Shown here in pieces: positions 48,121-57,803 of a stretch of DNA of 64,000 nt. Each line of letters starts with the position of its first letter. The stretch's first letter is position 1. Under the pieces are notes generated by a model that was not told where the DNA came from, ran no database searches, and saw only the letters and a program-made list of their open reading frames with translations. A program made the position numbers and the translations under genes. The DNA lies in assembly GCF_000265295.1 (NCBI RefSeq), contig NC_018002.1, positions 558,001 to 622,000 on the forward strand, in the 5' to 3' direction. This DNA comes from Sulfurospirillum barnesii SES-3 (lineage in GTDB: Bacteria; Campylobacterota; Campylobacteria; Campylobacterales; Sulfurospirillaceae).

Positions 48121-48569
48121 GACGTTTTGGTTTGGATGGTAGCTTTAATCGCTTCAAAGAGTGCTTGCAGTTTGGGGTCATCACAGTGTGGCTCAAACGT
48201 TCCAGATGCTTGTTCTGGGTAAAAAATTTCTGATGAACTACCTAAAATAAGGGATTCTTCTTCACTTTTTTGGTTGGAGACAAAGGCTTGAATCTCGCTT
48301 ACATGTAAACATGCACACTCAGGAAAATGGTGGTTTATTTCCTTTAATAGACTCTTTATTAAATTACGTTTATAATTAAACTCCATTTTGGCGCAGGGAT
48401 GATTGAGTACAAAAAAAAGTGTTTCATTTTTGGTGTACACAAAACGAATCATACTTGTGAAACTTTTGGGTAACACACTGAGCAATCTGTTATAACAGCG
48501 CACCTGCTCATATTTTTTCATAGAAGGTTGTTGTACGAGATGAGAAATTATACTTTTAGAATCTTTCAT
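48114..48569 (-). CDS. DUF721/DciA-like protein
   Basis: 151 aa. The segment 'ETLFFVLNHPCAKMEFNYKRNLIKSLLKEI' matches the core of DUF721, whose member DciA loads or assists the replicative helicase in bacteria without DnaC/DnaI. The C-terminal half is acidic and unlike the family. The gene is divergent from an LptM-like lipoprotein gene and their first 30 bases overlap; a later start at MKKYEQVRC would remove this overlap. Palindrome at 48299 encodes LHVS. Confidence 0.7.
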   Translation of the reverse strand: MKDSKSIISHLVQQPSMKKYEQVRCYNRLLSVLPKSFTSMIRFVYTKNETLFFVLNHPCAKMEFNYKRNLIKSLLKEINHHFPECACLHVSEIQAFVSNQKSEEESLILGSSSEIFYPEQASGTFEPHCDDPKLQALFEAIKATIQTKTSC

Positions 48570-48680
48570 GTGATTATTATAGCATGTTTGGGTTTTGCTC
48601 TGTTTGGATGTGGGTACAAAGGTCCTCCTGTTTATAAAGATAGCAATACAACAACACCCTCTAAGAAATCTTCTTATTAA
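48540..48680 (+). CDS. Small LptM/YifL-like lipoprotein
   Basis: 46 aa. Basic N-terminus MRNYTFR, hydrophobic core VIIIACLGFALFG, lipobox LFGC with lipid-carrying Cys at 24, then GYKGPPVYKD. The CGxKGP sequence right after the lipid cysteine is the hallmark of LptM (YifL), which stabilises the LptD/LptE outer-membrane translocon. lptD is encoded 7 kb downstream. The gene ends one base before the nadB start. It overlaps the start of the divergent DciA-like gene. Its start could also be GTG at 48570. Confidence 0.72.
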   Translation: MRNYTFRIFHVIIIACLGFALFGCGYKGPPVYKDSNTTTPSKKSSY

Positions 48681-48681
48681 A

Positions 48682-50139
48682 ATGAAAACCTCTTACGATG
48701 TGCTGATTATTGGCACAGGTATTGCAGGATTGAGTGCAGCATTAGCCTTACCAAAAACCTTAAATGTTCTCTTGATTGCTAAAGATTACGCATGGGAGTG
48801 CAATACATTTTATGCCCAAGGTGGGGTGGCGGTTGCAAAAGATGATGCAGATATTGCCTTACATGTAAAGGACACCCTAGAAGCTGGCGCAGGGCATTGC
48901 AATGCAGAAGCGGTGAATGTTTTATGTGCCGAGGGACCTCGTGCAATTTCAAAACTGATTGATAGCGGATTTGAATTTGATAAAGATGCCTCAGGTCAGT
49001 TACTCTATACCAAAGAAGCAGCGCACAGCACGAACCGTATTTTGCATGCGGGTGGGGATGCAACGGGTCGGTATATTCACCTCTTTTTAATGCAACAACT
49101 CCCTTTTCCCATTCTCTATAACACGCAAGTGACAGACCTCTTAATCAAAGAAGGTGAATGTTTTGGTGCCCGTGTTTTTCACAACGATAAAATTTTCAAT
49201 TTGTATGCTAAAAAAGTAATCATTGCCAGTGGTGGTGTGGGCTCATTGTACGAATACCATACCAATGCACGTACTATTAGTGCGGATATGCAAGGCATTT
49301 GCTTAAGTCATGGTATTCAACTGGATGATATGGAAATGATGCAGTTTCACCCTACGGTATTTGTGCTAGGCAAAAGTGTTCGCAAGCAACTCTTAAGTGA
49401 GTCTTTGCGAGGGGAGGGGGCCATGATTGTGGATGAGGATGGTAAGCGTTTTGTTTTTGAATACGACAAACGTGGAGAACTTGCCCCTCGTGATGTGGTC
49501 AGTCGGGCAATCTTTGGGCATAAACAAAAAACAGGCAAAAATGTTTTTTTAGATTTAAGCGCTTTTTCACCCGAGCATTTTAAAGAGCGTTTTCCAAGTA
49601 TCTATTTTAATATGCAAAATATGGGTTATGATGTCCCTGCACAAAGAGTACCCATCTCTCCAGCCTTTCACTATTCTATGGGGGGTATTAAAACAAATTT
49701 GCACGCAGAAGTTTTACATGTAAAAGATTTGTATGCTATAGGAGAGTGTGCGCACACAGGTGTGCATGGTGCAAATAGGTTGGCCAGTAACTCGTTGCTT
49801 GAGGGATTGGTTTTTGCCTTACGTGTTGCGCATGCGGTGGAGATTAGCATAGATAATGCAAAAGAGGTTTGTTTATTTAGTGAAGAAGAACATGCATTAA
49901 TGCAAGAGAACGATAAGACATTAAAAAATGAGTTGCGTGATTTGATGTGGTGTTATGCGGGTATACTTCGAAATAAAGAGGGGTTGGGAAAAGCATACGA
50001 ACGTGTTGAGGCAATGTTGAAATTGCCCATTGGAAGATTACTCACATTAAGATTGTTGGTTTCAAAAGAGATCATAACCAGTGCTCTAAGACGTAAAAAA
50101 TCTTTAGGTGCACATTATTTATCAGAAAGGAAAATGTAG
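48682..50139 (+). CDS. nadB: L-aspartate oxidase
   Basis: 485-aa FAD enzyme that makes iminoaspartate for NAD synthesis. N-terminal dinucleotide fold 'DVLIIGTGIAGLSAALAL', FAD motif 'HSTNRILHAGGDATGRY', 'DMEMMQFHPTVF', the active-site 'RGEGA' segment and 'YAIGECAHTGVHGANRLASNSLLEG'. The start at 48682 follows the small lipoprotein gene directly; an earlier in-frame start (48595) would lie inside that gene. nadA is not adjacent. Two palindromes (48859, 49714) encode LHVK. Confidence 0.95.
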   Translation: MKTSYDVLIIGTGIAGLSAALALPKTLNVLLIAKDYAWECNTFYAQGGVAVAKDDADIALHVKDTLEAGAGHCNAEAVNVLCAEGPRAISKLIDSGFEFDKDASGQLLYTKEAAHSTNRILHAGGDATGRYIHLFLMQQLPFPILYNTQVTDLLIKEGECFGARVFHNDKIFNLYAKKVIIASGGVGSLYEYHTNARTISADMQGICLSHGIQLDDMEMMQFHPTVFVLGKSVRKQLLSESLRGEGAMIVDEDGKRFVFEYDKRGELAPRDVVSRAIFGHKQKTGKNVFLDLSAFSPEHFKERFPSIYFNMQNMGYDVPAQRVPISPAFHYSMGGIKTNLHAEVLHVKDLYAIGECAHTGVHGANRLASNSLLEGLVFALRVAHAVEISIDNAKEVCLFSEEEHALMQENDKTLKNELRDLMWCYAGILRNKEGLGKAYERVEAMLKLPIGRLLTLRLLVSKEIITSALRRKKSLGAHYLSERKM

Positions 50140-51489
50140 ATGCGAATTGTCTTGCTTTTACTAGCATTCATGAATACCATTTGGGCATCCAGTGGGGAAG
50201 ATTTAACAACAACATGGGTTGGAATACTCTGTCTTATTGTCTTTATTGTCGGCTATTATGCGGTGGCAACGGAGGAAAATTATCATATCAATAAAGCTAA
50301 ACCCGCCTTGTTTATGGGTACGTTTATTTTTATTCTGATAGGTATCTATAATTTTATCAATGGTATTGACCCAACTGCATTAACGCACAGTGTGGATCAT
50401 CTTATTTTTGAAATTGCAGAGATTTTCTTTTTCTTATTTGTTGCAATGACGTACATTGAGGTTTTAATTGAACGACAAGTCTTTGACAAACTCAAATACA
50501 ATTTGGTATCCAAAGGCTACAGTTATAAAAAGCTGTTTTGGCTAACAGGTATTTTAGCCTTCTTTATTAGCCCCGTGGCAGACAACTTGACAACGGCGCT
50601 TATTTTATCAACGGTTTTAATTACCATCGAAAAAGAGAATAAAAACTTTTTGGTTCCAGGGGCGATTAACATTGTGGTTGCTGCCAATGCAGGGGGTGCA
50701 TGGAGCCCTTTTGGTGATATTACAACTTTAATGGCATGGATGTCTGGTAAAGGACACTTTCTTGACTTCTTTGCTCTTTTCCCTGCTTCATTTATTGGAT
50801 GGCTTGTCACTGCATGGCTTTTATCTTTGTTTGTCCCTTCGGATAAACCTCATTTCAATGCCTCAACGGAGCCTAAAGTCTCTATATTGATGGGTGGGAA
50901 AATGGTGATTGCCTTAGGTATTGTCACCATTATGTCAGCGGTTTTATGCCAACAACTCTTTAAATTGCCTCCAATGTGGGGAATGCTTTTTGGTTTATCT
51001 TTGTTGAAATTGTACAGTTATCGTTTAAAACGTAAACGAGGGCAAGAGCTCAATACCTTTAAAATGATTGGTAAAATTGAGCACGATACTCTGCTTTTCT
51101 TTTTTGGTATTTTAGCAGCGGTGGGAGGGCTTCATTTTTTAGGGTACCTCGATTTAGCTGTAAAATTGTATGATAGCGCAGGACCAATAGCTGTTAATAT
51201 TGGTGTTGGCTTCTTATCCGCTATTGTCGATAATGTACCTGTGATGAGTGCCGTGCTTAAAGCAAATCCTACGATGGGATTAGACCAATGGCTTTTAGTC
51301 ACATTAACCGCAGGAATTGGAGGCAGTCTAATTAGCTTTGGTTCCGCCGCAGGGGTTGGTGTTATGGGAAAACTAAGAGGAATTTATACTTTTGGTTCTC
51401 ATATGAAATACGCATGGACCGTGCTTGTGGGCTATATGCTTTCATTGGTCATTTGGTACGTGCAGTTTGAAATACTCGGTTTATATTAA
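50140..51489 (+). CDS. nhaD: Na+/H+ antiporter NhaD
   Basis: 449-aa membrane protein. 'SPVADNLTTALILSTVLI' and 'VVAANAGGAWSPFGDITTLMAWMSGK' are the ion-transporter superfamily motifs of NhaD, with a second conserved loop 'GFLSAIVDNVPVMSAVLK'. The N-terminal hydrophobic stretch ending in WASSGE looks like a cleavable signal, as in other NhaD proteins. It exports Na+, useful next to a Na+-pumping decarboxylase. Starts right after the nadB stop. Confidence 0.92.
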   Translation: MRIVLLLLAFMNTIWASSGEDLTTTWVGILCLIVFIVGYYAVATEENYHINKAKPALFMGTFIFILIGIYNFINGIDPTALTHSVDHLIFEIAEIFFFLFVAMTYIEVLIERQVFDKLKYNLVSKGYSYKKLFWLTGILAFFISPVADNLTTALILSTVLITIEKENKNFLVPGAINIVVAANAGGAWSPFGDITTLMAWMSGKGHFLDFFALFPASFIGWLVTAWLLSLFVPSDKPHFNASTEPKVSILMGGKMVIALGIVTIMSAVLCQQLFKLPPMWGMLFGLSLLKLYSYRLKRKRGQELNTFKMIGKIEHDTLLFFFGILAAVGGLHFLGYLDLAVKLYDSAGPIAVNIGVGFLSAIVDNVPVMSAVLKANPTMGLDQWLLVTLTAGIGGSLISFGSAAGVGVMGKLRGIYTFGSHMKYAWTVLVGYMLSLVIWYVQFEILGLY

Positions 51490-51501
51490 TAAAGGAAATA
51501 A

Positions 51502-53037
51502 ATGAAAGAAGTCCCTATTTTAGTTTTAGATTTTGGTTCACAATACACTCAGTTGATTGCACGTAAGCTTCGTGAAAGCGGTGTTTACTGTGAAATCGTC
51601 CCTTATAATGAAAAAATTGAAGATATTCAAAAACGAAATCCTAAAGGAATTATTTTAAGTGGTGGTCCAGCCTCGGTGTATGCAAAAGATTCGTATCATC
51701 CTGATGAAAAAGTCTATGAACTAGGTCTTCCAATGCTGGGTATTTGTTATGGGATGCAACTTTTAACCCAACATTTTGGGGGAAGTGTTATCCCTGCAAC
51801 GCATCAAGAATATGGTAAGGCAGAACTTAAGTTTGAGAGTGATCATAAAATTTTTAAAGACACGACATGTGGTCAAATTGTTTGGATGAGCCATGGGGAT
51901 AGAGTAGAAAAGCTACCTACAGGTTTTGAAAAAATTGGCTTTAGTGAGAATTCTCCGTATGCTGCCATTGCCGATGAAAAACGTAATATGTACGCGTTTC
52001 AATTTCACCCAGAAGTCTATCACTCTGAGCAAGGAAGTAAGCTTCTGAAAAATTTTGCAAAGCATATTTGTGGCTGTGAAAGTACATGGAATATGGGTTC
52101 CTTTGCTAAAGAGCAAATTGCAAAAATCAGAGAAAGAGTGGGTGATAAAAAAGTGTTGTGTGGTGTGAGTGGAGGTGTTGATAGCTCGGTTGTTGCAACG
52201 CTTTTAGCCGAAGCCATTGGCGATAAACTCGTCTCTGTGTTTGTAGACAATGGACTCCTACGTGCCAATGAGAGAGAACAAGTGGAAGCGATGTTTAAAA
52301 GCCGTAATGTTCCATTGATTACGGTCGATGCCAGTGAGAAATTTTTAAGCCGTTTGGCAGGGGTGAGTGACCCTGAGAAAAAACGTAAAATTATTGGTGA
52401 AACATTTATTGAAGTGTTTGATGAAGAGGCGAAAAAACATAATGGCATTCAGTTCTTAGCGCAAGGAACACTCTACACCGATGTTATTGAATCGGTTTCG
52501 GTCAAAGGCCCTTCTAAAACCATTAAGTCACACCATAACGTGGGTGGTCTTCCTGATTGGATGAGCTTTGAGCTCATTGAGCCATTGCGTGAAATTTTTA
52601 AAGATGAGGTTAGAATCTTAGGCGCAGAACTGGGTCTTCCCAAAGATATGTTAAGTCGCCATCCATTTCCAGGACCTGGTCTTGCGATTCGTATTATGGG
52701 CGAAGTAACCAAAGAAGATTTAGTTTTACTAAGAGCTGCGGATGTTATTATGCTTGAAGAGCTTAGAGCAACAGGGTATTATGAAAAAACATGGCAAGCT
52801 TTTACCGTGCTTCTTAATGTCAAAAGTGTCGGCGTGATGGGTGATAACCGAACGTATGATAATACGATTTGTGTGAGAATCGTGGATGCAACCGATGGTA
52901 TGACTGCAACCTTTGCGCACATTCCTCATACGATTTTAGAAAACATTAGTCGACGTATTATTAATGAAGTAAGTGGCATTAATCGTGTGGTGTATGACAT
53001 CTCTTCAAAGCCACCTGCAACAATCGAATGGGAATAA
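51502..53037 (+). CDS. guaA: GMP synthase (glutamine-hydrolysing)
   Basis: 511 aa. Class I amidotransferase domain with catalytic Cys in GICYGMQLL and His/Glu in [14 protein letters not shown] pyrophosphatase loop '[18 protein letters not shown]'; C-terminal dimerisation domain ending KPPATIEWE, the universal GuaA terminus. Overlaps hemD by 10 bp. Confidence 0.98.
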   Translation: MKEVPILVLDFGSQYTQLIARKLRESGVYCEIVPYNEKIEDIQKRNPKGIILSGGPASVYAKDSYHPDEKVYELGLPMLGICYGMQLLTQHFGGSVIPATHQEYGKAELKFESDHKIFKDTTCGQIVWMSHGDRVEKLPTGFEKIGFSENSPYAAIADEKRNMYAFQFHPEVYHSEQGSKLLKNFAKHICGCESTWNMGSFAKEQIAKIRERVGDKKVLCGVSGGVDSSVVATLLAEAIGDKLVSVFVDNGLLRANEREQVEAMFKSRNVPLITVDASEKFLSRLAGVSDPEKKRKIIGETFIEVFDEEAKKHNGIQFLAQGTLYTDVIESVSVKGPSKTIKSHHNVGGLPDWMSFELIEPLREIFKDEVRILGAELGLPKDMLSRHPFPGPGLAIRIMGEVTKEDLVLLRAADVIMLEELRATGYYEKTWQAFTVLLNVKSVGVMGDNRTYDNTICVRIVDATDGMTATFAHIPHTILENISRRIINEVSGINRVVYDISSKPPATIEWE

Positions 53038-53672
53038 AATCTGCTCCTATCTACCTCTTTAGCGACCAATCGCATGAAGGGGTAGAGCATTTGCCTCTAT
53101 TTGAAATCGTTTTTACCTCCTCATCCCCTAGGCTTGAAGAGGTTGATGCGATTATTTTTACCTCCAAAAATAGTGTCAAAGCACTTGAACTGTGTGGCGT
53201 ATATTGGCAAGATAAAGCGTGTTATGCCATAGGGGAGGGAACAGCTGCTGCCATACGTGCCTGCGGCGGCAATCTTCTCTTTACATGTAAACACTCCTAT
53301 GGTGATCTTTTTGCGCACGAACTGATTCCTTTATTGAAAGATAAACGTGTTTTTTTCCCACGTGCCAAAGAGGTTATTTCGCCTTTATTTGAAATTTTAC
53401 ACTCAGCAGGTGTCACTATTTTTCAAGAAATTATGTATGAAACACTCTGTAGACACTATGCCCCTGTTTATGCACCTGCTAAAAATGCTATTCTTATCTT
53501 CACATCTCCCTCAACAGTCCATTGCTTTTTAAAGAATTTTTCATGGGATGAGAGTTATCGTACTATCGTGATTGGTACAAAAACAGCAGCGGTTTTACCC
53601 TTACATGTAAAACCTATCATTGCCGAAGTGCAAACGATAGCGCATTGCGTTGCATTGGCAAAAGCTCTTTAG
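53028..53672 (+). CDS. hemD: Uroporphyrinogen-III synthase
   Basis: 214 aa; cyclises hydroxymethylbilane in haem synthesis. Sequence is weakly conserved in this family, but '[16 protein letters not shown]', '[17 protein letters not shown]' and '[17 protein letters not shown]' with '[11 protein letters not shown]' fit the two-lobed HemD fold. Starts inside the end of guaA. Two palindrome copies (53281, 53601) encode FTCK and LHVK. Confidence 0.88.
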   Translation: MGIKSAPIYLFSDQSHEGVEHLPLFEIVFTSSSPRLEEVDAIIFTSKNSVKALELCGVYWQDKACYAIGEGTAAAIRACGGNLLFTCKHSYGDLFAHELIPLLKDKRVFFPRAKEVISPLFEILHSAGVTIFQEIMYETLCRHYAPVYAPAKNAILIFTSPSTVHCFLKNFSWDESYRTIVIGTKTAAVLPLHVKPIIAEVQTIAHCVALAKAL

Positions 53673-53686
53673 AAGCTAAATTTATT

Positions 53687-53692
53687 TATAAT
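53687..53692 (+). promoter_or_regulatory. Likely -10 box of the 6S RNA candidate
   Basis: TATAAT preceding the structured intergenic RNA by about 10-15 bp, the correct spacing for a start near 53700. Confidence 0.55.
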
Positions 53693-53699
53693 TTAAGAA

Positions 53700-53915
53700 C
53701 ACTAGTCATGTAAATGCCTGGGTGACGCGATAACCGTTTTCATGAGGGTCCAACAATTAGTATACGTGGAATTTCGTACATTTTTGGTGTGCCTGTGGTT
53801 TCGTTTGAACTTTGGTAAAAAGTGAGAGATTGCAGCCTAAAGAAAAGGTCAATTCCCAGAAGTTGGCTTATTAGGGCCGCTTCAATCTCGGAACGCTCAC
53901 TTGGGTTTTACATGT
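53700..53915 (+). ncRNA. ssrS: Probable 6S RNA
   Basis: The 268-bp hemD-purD gap has no open frame but folds with its two ends. CATGTAAA (53707-53714) pairs with TTTACATG (53907-53914). CCTGGGTGA-C-GCG (53717-53729) pairs with CGCTCACTTGGG (53894-53905), with one bulge. That makes a closing stem of about 20 bp around roughly 165 nt, the form and size of 6S RNA, which inhibits sigma-70 RNA polymerase. From memory, epsilonproteobacterial 6S genes lie upstream of purD. The 3' arm of the closing stem is an exact copy of the TTACATGTAA palindrome. Confidence 0.65.
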
Positions 53916-53940
53916 AAAGATTTTTTGGGAGAGAACATTG

Positions 53941-55215
53941 ATGAAAGTAATGGTTGTTGGAAATGGTGGTAGAGAGTATTCTATAGGCTTAGCCCTAAAA
54001 AAAGACCCAAATGTCAGTGAACTCTTTTTTGCGCCAGGAAATGGGGCTACACCACAACTAGGACACAATGTTACATGTAAAGATTATGAAGCATTAGCAG
54101 ATTTTGCAAAAGAAAATAAGATTGACTTAACCATTGTAGGTCCAGAAACGGCTTTGGTTGAGGGTATTGTTGATATTTTTAAAGCCAAAGGTTTGGTGAT
54201 CTTTGGTGCTTCAAAAGCAGCCGCACGTTTAGAGGGTTCAAAAATTTTTATGAAAAATTTTCTCTCACGCTATGCCATTCCAACTGCAAAATTTATTGAA
54301 ACCAGTGATGCTCAAAAAGCCAATCAGTTTATCGACACGCTAGAACTTCCTATTGTGGTCAAAGCTGATGGTTTGTGCGCAGGAAAAGGTGTGATTATTG
54401 CGACAAGCAAAGAAGAAGCCAAAGAAGCAGTCGCTGATATGCTCAGTGGTAAAAGTTTTGGCGATGCAGGTTTAGGCGTGGTTGTTGAAGAGTTTTTGGA
54501 TGGGTATGAACTTTCATTGTTTGTGGTCTGTGATGGAGAAGATTATAAAATTCTTCCTGCTGCTCAAGATCACAAACGTCTAAAAGATAAGGATATAGGA
54601 CCTAATACTGGAGGCATGGGAGCATACGCACCAACGCCACTTATTGATGATGTGCTGTATAAAAAAGTAGAAGAGCGTGTGGTAAAGCCAACGCTTATGG
54701 GGATGAAACAAGAGGGTGCCCCTTTTGAAGGTGTTTTATTTATTGGTCTGATGATTGTGAAAAACGAACCCATTGTTTTAGAGTATAACGTACGTTTTGG
54801 TGACCCTGAGTGTGAAATTTTAATGCCTCTTTTAAAAACACCAGCCAGTGAGCTTTTTTACAAAGCCGCTACAGGTGACTTGAAAAATTTAAACATTGAA
54901 TTTTATACTCAATATGCGATTGCTGTAGTGATGGCAAGTGAGAATTATCCTTATGGAAACTCAAAGCCTGCTGAGATTATTATCGATAAGAATATTCATG
55001 AAGGTTTAGATAATACGCATATTTCTTATGCGGGTGTCAGCCTTGAGGATGGGAAACTTTATGCTACAGGAGGCAGGGTGCTTTTGTGCGTAGGAATGGG
55101 TGATAGTATTAAAGAAGCCAGAGAAAGAGCCTATTTGCTGTGTGGACAAGTGCATTTTGTGGGAAAACAATTTAGAAGTGATATTGCATATCAGGCACTT
55201 AAACATGACAAATGA
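53941..55215 (+). CDS. purD: Phosphoribosylamine-glycine ligase
   Basis: 424-aa ATP-grasp enzyme of purine synthesis. Start '[16 protein letters not shown]', ATP-grasp motifs '[18 protein letters not shown]', '[23 protein letters not shown]' and '[13 protein letters not shown]'. A TTG three bases earlier is in frame, but GGGAGAG positions favour ATG 53941. A palindrome at 54071 encodes TCK in '[11 protein letters not shown]'. Confidence 0.97.
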   Translation: MKVMVVGNGGREYSIGLALKKDPNVSELFFAPGNGATPQLGHNVTCKDYEALADFAKENKIDLTIVGPETALVEGIVDIFKAKGLVIFGASKAAARLEGSKIFMKNFLSRYAIPTAKFIETSDAQKANQFIDTLELPIVVKADGLCAGKGVIIATSKEEAKEAVADMLSGKSFGDAGLGVVVEEFLDGYELSLFVVCDGEDYKILPAAQDHKRLKDKDIGPNTGGMGAYAPTPLIDDVLYKKVEERVVKPTLMGMKQEGAPFEGVLFIGLMIVKNEPIVLEYNVRFGDPECEILMPLLKTPASELFYKAATGDLKNLNIEFYTQYAIAVVMASENYPYGNSKPAEIIIDKNIHEGLDNTHISYAGVSLEDGKLYATGGRVLLCVGMGDSIKEARERAYLLCGQVHFVGKQFRSDIAYQALKHDK

Positions 55216-55660
55216 AGAGCTGATTGAGAAGTTTGAACGTGAAAATATCACGTTAGCACCCCTCTCAAAGCGTGGGTTTGCCTATGCTATTGATGAGATT
55301 TTAATTTCAGTTTTATTTGCCTTTATTTACCTTGACCAAATGCCTGAAAATACAACTACCGAAGAGATGATAGGAATCATCAATGGTCTTTTTGGGTATG
55401 TTGTGCTTTTAAAAATTTCATATCAAACATTTTTTATTTGGATGTATGGAGCGACTTTGGGGCGTATTGCTATGAAAATTAGAGTCATCTCAACCAGTGA
55501 TTTAGAAAAGCCTACCTTCTTCTTATCGTTGAGTCGTGCATCGTTTCGAATTATCAGTGAGTCTATTTTTTATTTAGGTTTTGTATGGGCTATTTTAAAT
55601 CCAAAAAGAGAAACATGGCATGATAAAGTTGCAAATACGTTGGTGGTCAATGCGAATTAA
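55205..55660 (+). CDS. RDD family membrane protein
   Basis: 151 aa with three hydrophobic segments. The [13 protein letters not shown] segment is a variant of the family's R-x-x-A-x-x-[IL]D pattern (RDD itself is degenerate), and '[17 protein letters not shown]' and '[11 protein letters not shown]' are typical. Function unknown; some members exchange ions. Start at 55205 overlaps the purD end by 11 bp; an open frame extends upstream into purD but has no support. Confidence 0.82.
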   Translation: MTNEELIEKFERENITLAPLSKRGFAYAIDEILISVLFAFIYLDQMPENTTTEEMIGIINGLFGYVVLLKISYQTFFIWMYGATLGRIAMKIRVISTSDLEKPTFFLSLSRASFRIISESIFYLGFVWAILNPKRETWHDKVANTLVVNAN

Positions 55661-57770
55661 ATTTTTAATCCTTTTCATGCTCTGCTTGGGGAATTTGTAT
55701 GCACAAGAACCTGCGCAAGATGTTGAAGTCTTAGCGCAAAACGTCACCAAAAATGGCACACTGGTTCATGCCGTAGGTAATGTGGTTTTATATAGCCCAA
55801 AATATTTAATTACGGCAGATGAAGCTTATTATGATTATGAGAGTGGCGATTTGGAACTTTTTGGCAATATTACAATGCTTGAGGGCTTAGAATATGCCTC
55901 CAGAAGTGGTCATTCAAAGCTTAACTTGAACACCGATAAAGGGATTGCAAATCCTCTTTTCTTTTTCGATGAGGGTTCTAATGTATGGATTAAATGTGAA
56001 AATGCTATCTTAAATCCTGACACCTATATAACGGAAAAATCCATCGTCTCAAGCTGTAATACGCAAGACCCTGATTGGAAGATCTCCTTTACCTCAGGGG
56101 AATTTAATAAAGAGAGCAAATGGTTGCATATCTATAATCCTGTTTTTTACGCCAGCGATGTTCCCGTTCTTTATTTACCCTATTTTGCATTTTCAACCGA
56201 TACAAAACGTCGTACAGGGCTCTTACCTCCAGAAATTGGTGTGGGGGGATCTGAGGGTTTTTATTACATGCAGCCTATCTATTTTGCACCTGAAGATAAT
56301 TGGGATTTAGAGTTTCGACCACAAATGCGAACAGAACGTGGTGAGGGAATTCATGCAACCTATCGTTTTGTGGATTCGCCTTACTCTTCAGGTGAAATTA
56401 CCACAGGTTATTTTAAAGAACACAGTAAGTATGCAAAAGAAGAAAAATTAAGCAACGATGCCCATTATGGCTTACGTGTTGCGTACGATAGAAGTGCACT
56501 GCTGAGTACAAAATACAGTGGTATTGAAGATGGATTATGGATAGATGTAAATTATCTCAATGATATAGACTATTACAACACCCTTGATTCTGATTCAAGT
56601 GCCTCAACCAAATTAGTGACTTCTCGTATGAATTATTACATTAAAAAAGATGAAGATTATTTTGGAATTTATGCAAAAAATTATATTGATACGTATGCTA
56701 AAGCTGTAAAAGGTACAAATGATGGAACATTGCAAGAACTACCAACACTTCATTATCACCATTTTTCAAATCCATTCTTATTAGATAACCTTTTTTATTC
56801 GGTAGATTATAAAGCAAAAAATTATACCCGCCAAGAGGGTATTACAGCTTTTCAAAATGAAGTTCGAACACCTGTGAGTCTTTACTTCTCTGTATTGGAA
56901 GATTATTTACATGTAAATATTTCTGAGAATGTCTATATGACACAGGTCTCCTACGGCAATGATTCTGACAATGGAAGTTCGGGGCAATATTTTAACAACT
57001 ATCATACGATTTCTGCTTATACAGATCTTTCAAGAGGATTTGATGACTTTTTTCACACCATGCATATTGGAGTAGAACACACCGTTCCTAGTTATGACAA
57101 GAAAAATGGAACATGGGATTACACTGTAGATCCTACTAGTGATAATCCCCTTATCCCTTTAGAATTTGAAGAAAAAAATACAGCATTTAAATTTAGACAG
57201 TTTTTCTATGATATGGAAGGTGAGAAAAAACTAAGCCATGCCATTAAACAAGCCTATTATTACGATAGAGAGGACAAATACGGTGATATAGAAAATGATA
57301 TAAAGTATTACCTATCCGATCGTTTTTATATAGGCAATACTATTAATTATTCCCATACCTTTCACCATCTTTCACGGAATCAAATTTCATTGAATTATAA
57401 AGATGCACTCTATGCAAGTACGATGCGTTACACTTATGTCGATAAATCGTATGAAAAAAACAGTGAAGATAAAGATTATAGTTATGTCACCTTTAGTGCG
57501 GAAACACACTATTTTGAGAATGTTGACCTCTTTGCAACCATTAATTATGATATAGAAGAGGACATTTTTAAATCATGGAGCTTTGGTATTAAGAAAATGA
57601 AAAAATGCTGGGATTATTCATTGGTGTATAGAGATGTAACCAATCCAAAACAAACCAGTTCAGGAGCTGATTCTACGAATAAAAAAGGTCTTATGTTGAT
57701 GTTTACACTCTATCCGATGGGGAGTATGAATTACGAATTCTTTAAACAAGAGAGCGAGCAAAAGTTATAA
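55650..57770 (+). CDS. lptD: LPS-assembly protein LptD
   Basis: 706 aa. Signal peptide ([19 protein letters not shown]), an N-terminal OstA/LptA-like domain of beta-strands ('DVEVLAQNVTKNGTLVHAVG', then 'ADEAYYDYESGDLELFGNI'), and a C-terminal beta-barrel rich in aromatic, alternating residues. It inserts lipopolysaccharide into the outer leaflet with LptE. Disulfide cysteines are few, C119 (KCENAIL) and C137 (SSCNTQD) region, as in short epsilon LptD proteins. The start at 55650 gives the signal peptide and overlaps the RDD gene by 11 bp. Confidence 0.92.
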   Translation: MRIKFLILFMLCLGNLYAQEPAQDVEVLAQNVTKNGTLVHAVGNVVLYSPKYLITADEAYYDYESGDLELFGNITMLEGLEYASRSGHSKLNLNTDKGIANPLFFFDEGSNVWIKCENAILNPDTYITEKSIVSSCNTQDPDWKISFTSGEFNKESKWLHIYNPVFYASDVPVLYLPYFAFSTDTKRRTGLLPPEIGVGGSEGFYYMQPIYFAPEDNWDLEFRPQMRTERGEGIHATYRFVDSPYSSGEITTGYFKEHSKYAKEEKLSNDAHYGLRVAYDRSALLSTKYSGIEDGLWIDVNYLNDIDYYNTLDSDSSASTKLVTSRMNYYIKKDEDYFGIYAKNYIDTYAKAVKGTNDGTLQELPTLHYHHFSNPFLLDNLFYSVDYKAKNYTRQEGITAFQNEVRTPVSLYFSVLEDYLHVNISENVYMTQVSYGNDSDNGSSGQYFNNYHTISAYTDLSRGFDDFFHTMHIGVEHTVPSYDKKNGTWDYTVDPTSDNPLIPLEFEEKNTAFKFRQFFYDMEGEKKLSHAIKQAYYYDREDKYGDIENDIKYYLSDRFYIGNTINYSHTFHHLSRNQISLNYKDALYASTMRYTYVDKSYEKNSEDKDYSYVTFSAETHYFENVDLFATINYDIEEDIFKSWSFGIKKMKKCWDYSLVYRDVTNPKQTSSGADSTNKKGLMLMFTLYPMGSMNYEFFKQESEQKL

Positions 57771-57803
57771 ATAAATTGAGCTAAAAACGAAGGAGTTAAA
57801 GCA

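Noticed and set aside
48595-48681. Longer N-terminus for nadB
   Set aside because: The extra 29 codons lie in the overlapping frame of the LptM-like gene and precede the dinucleotide-binding fold that normally begins NadB.
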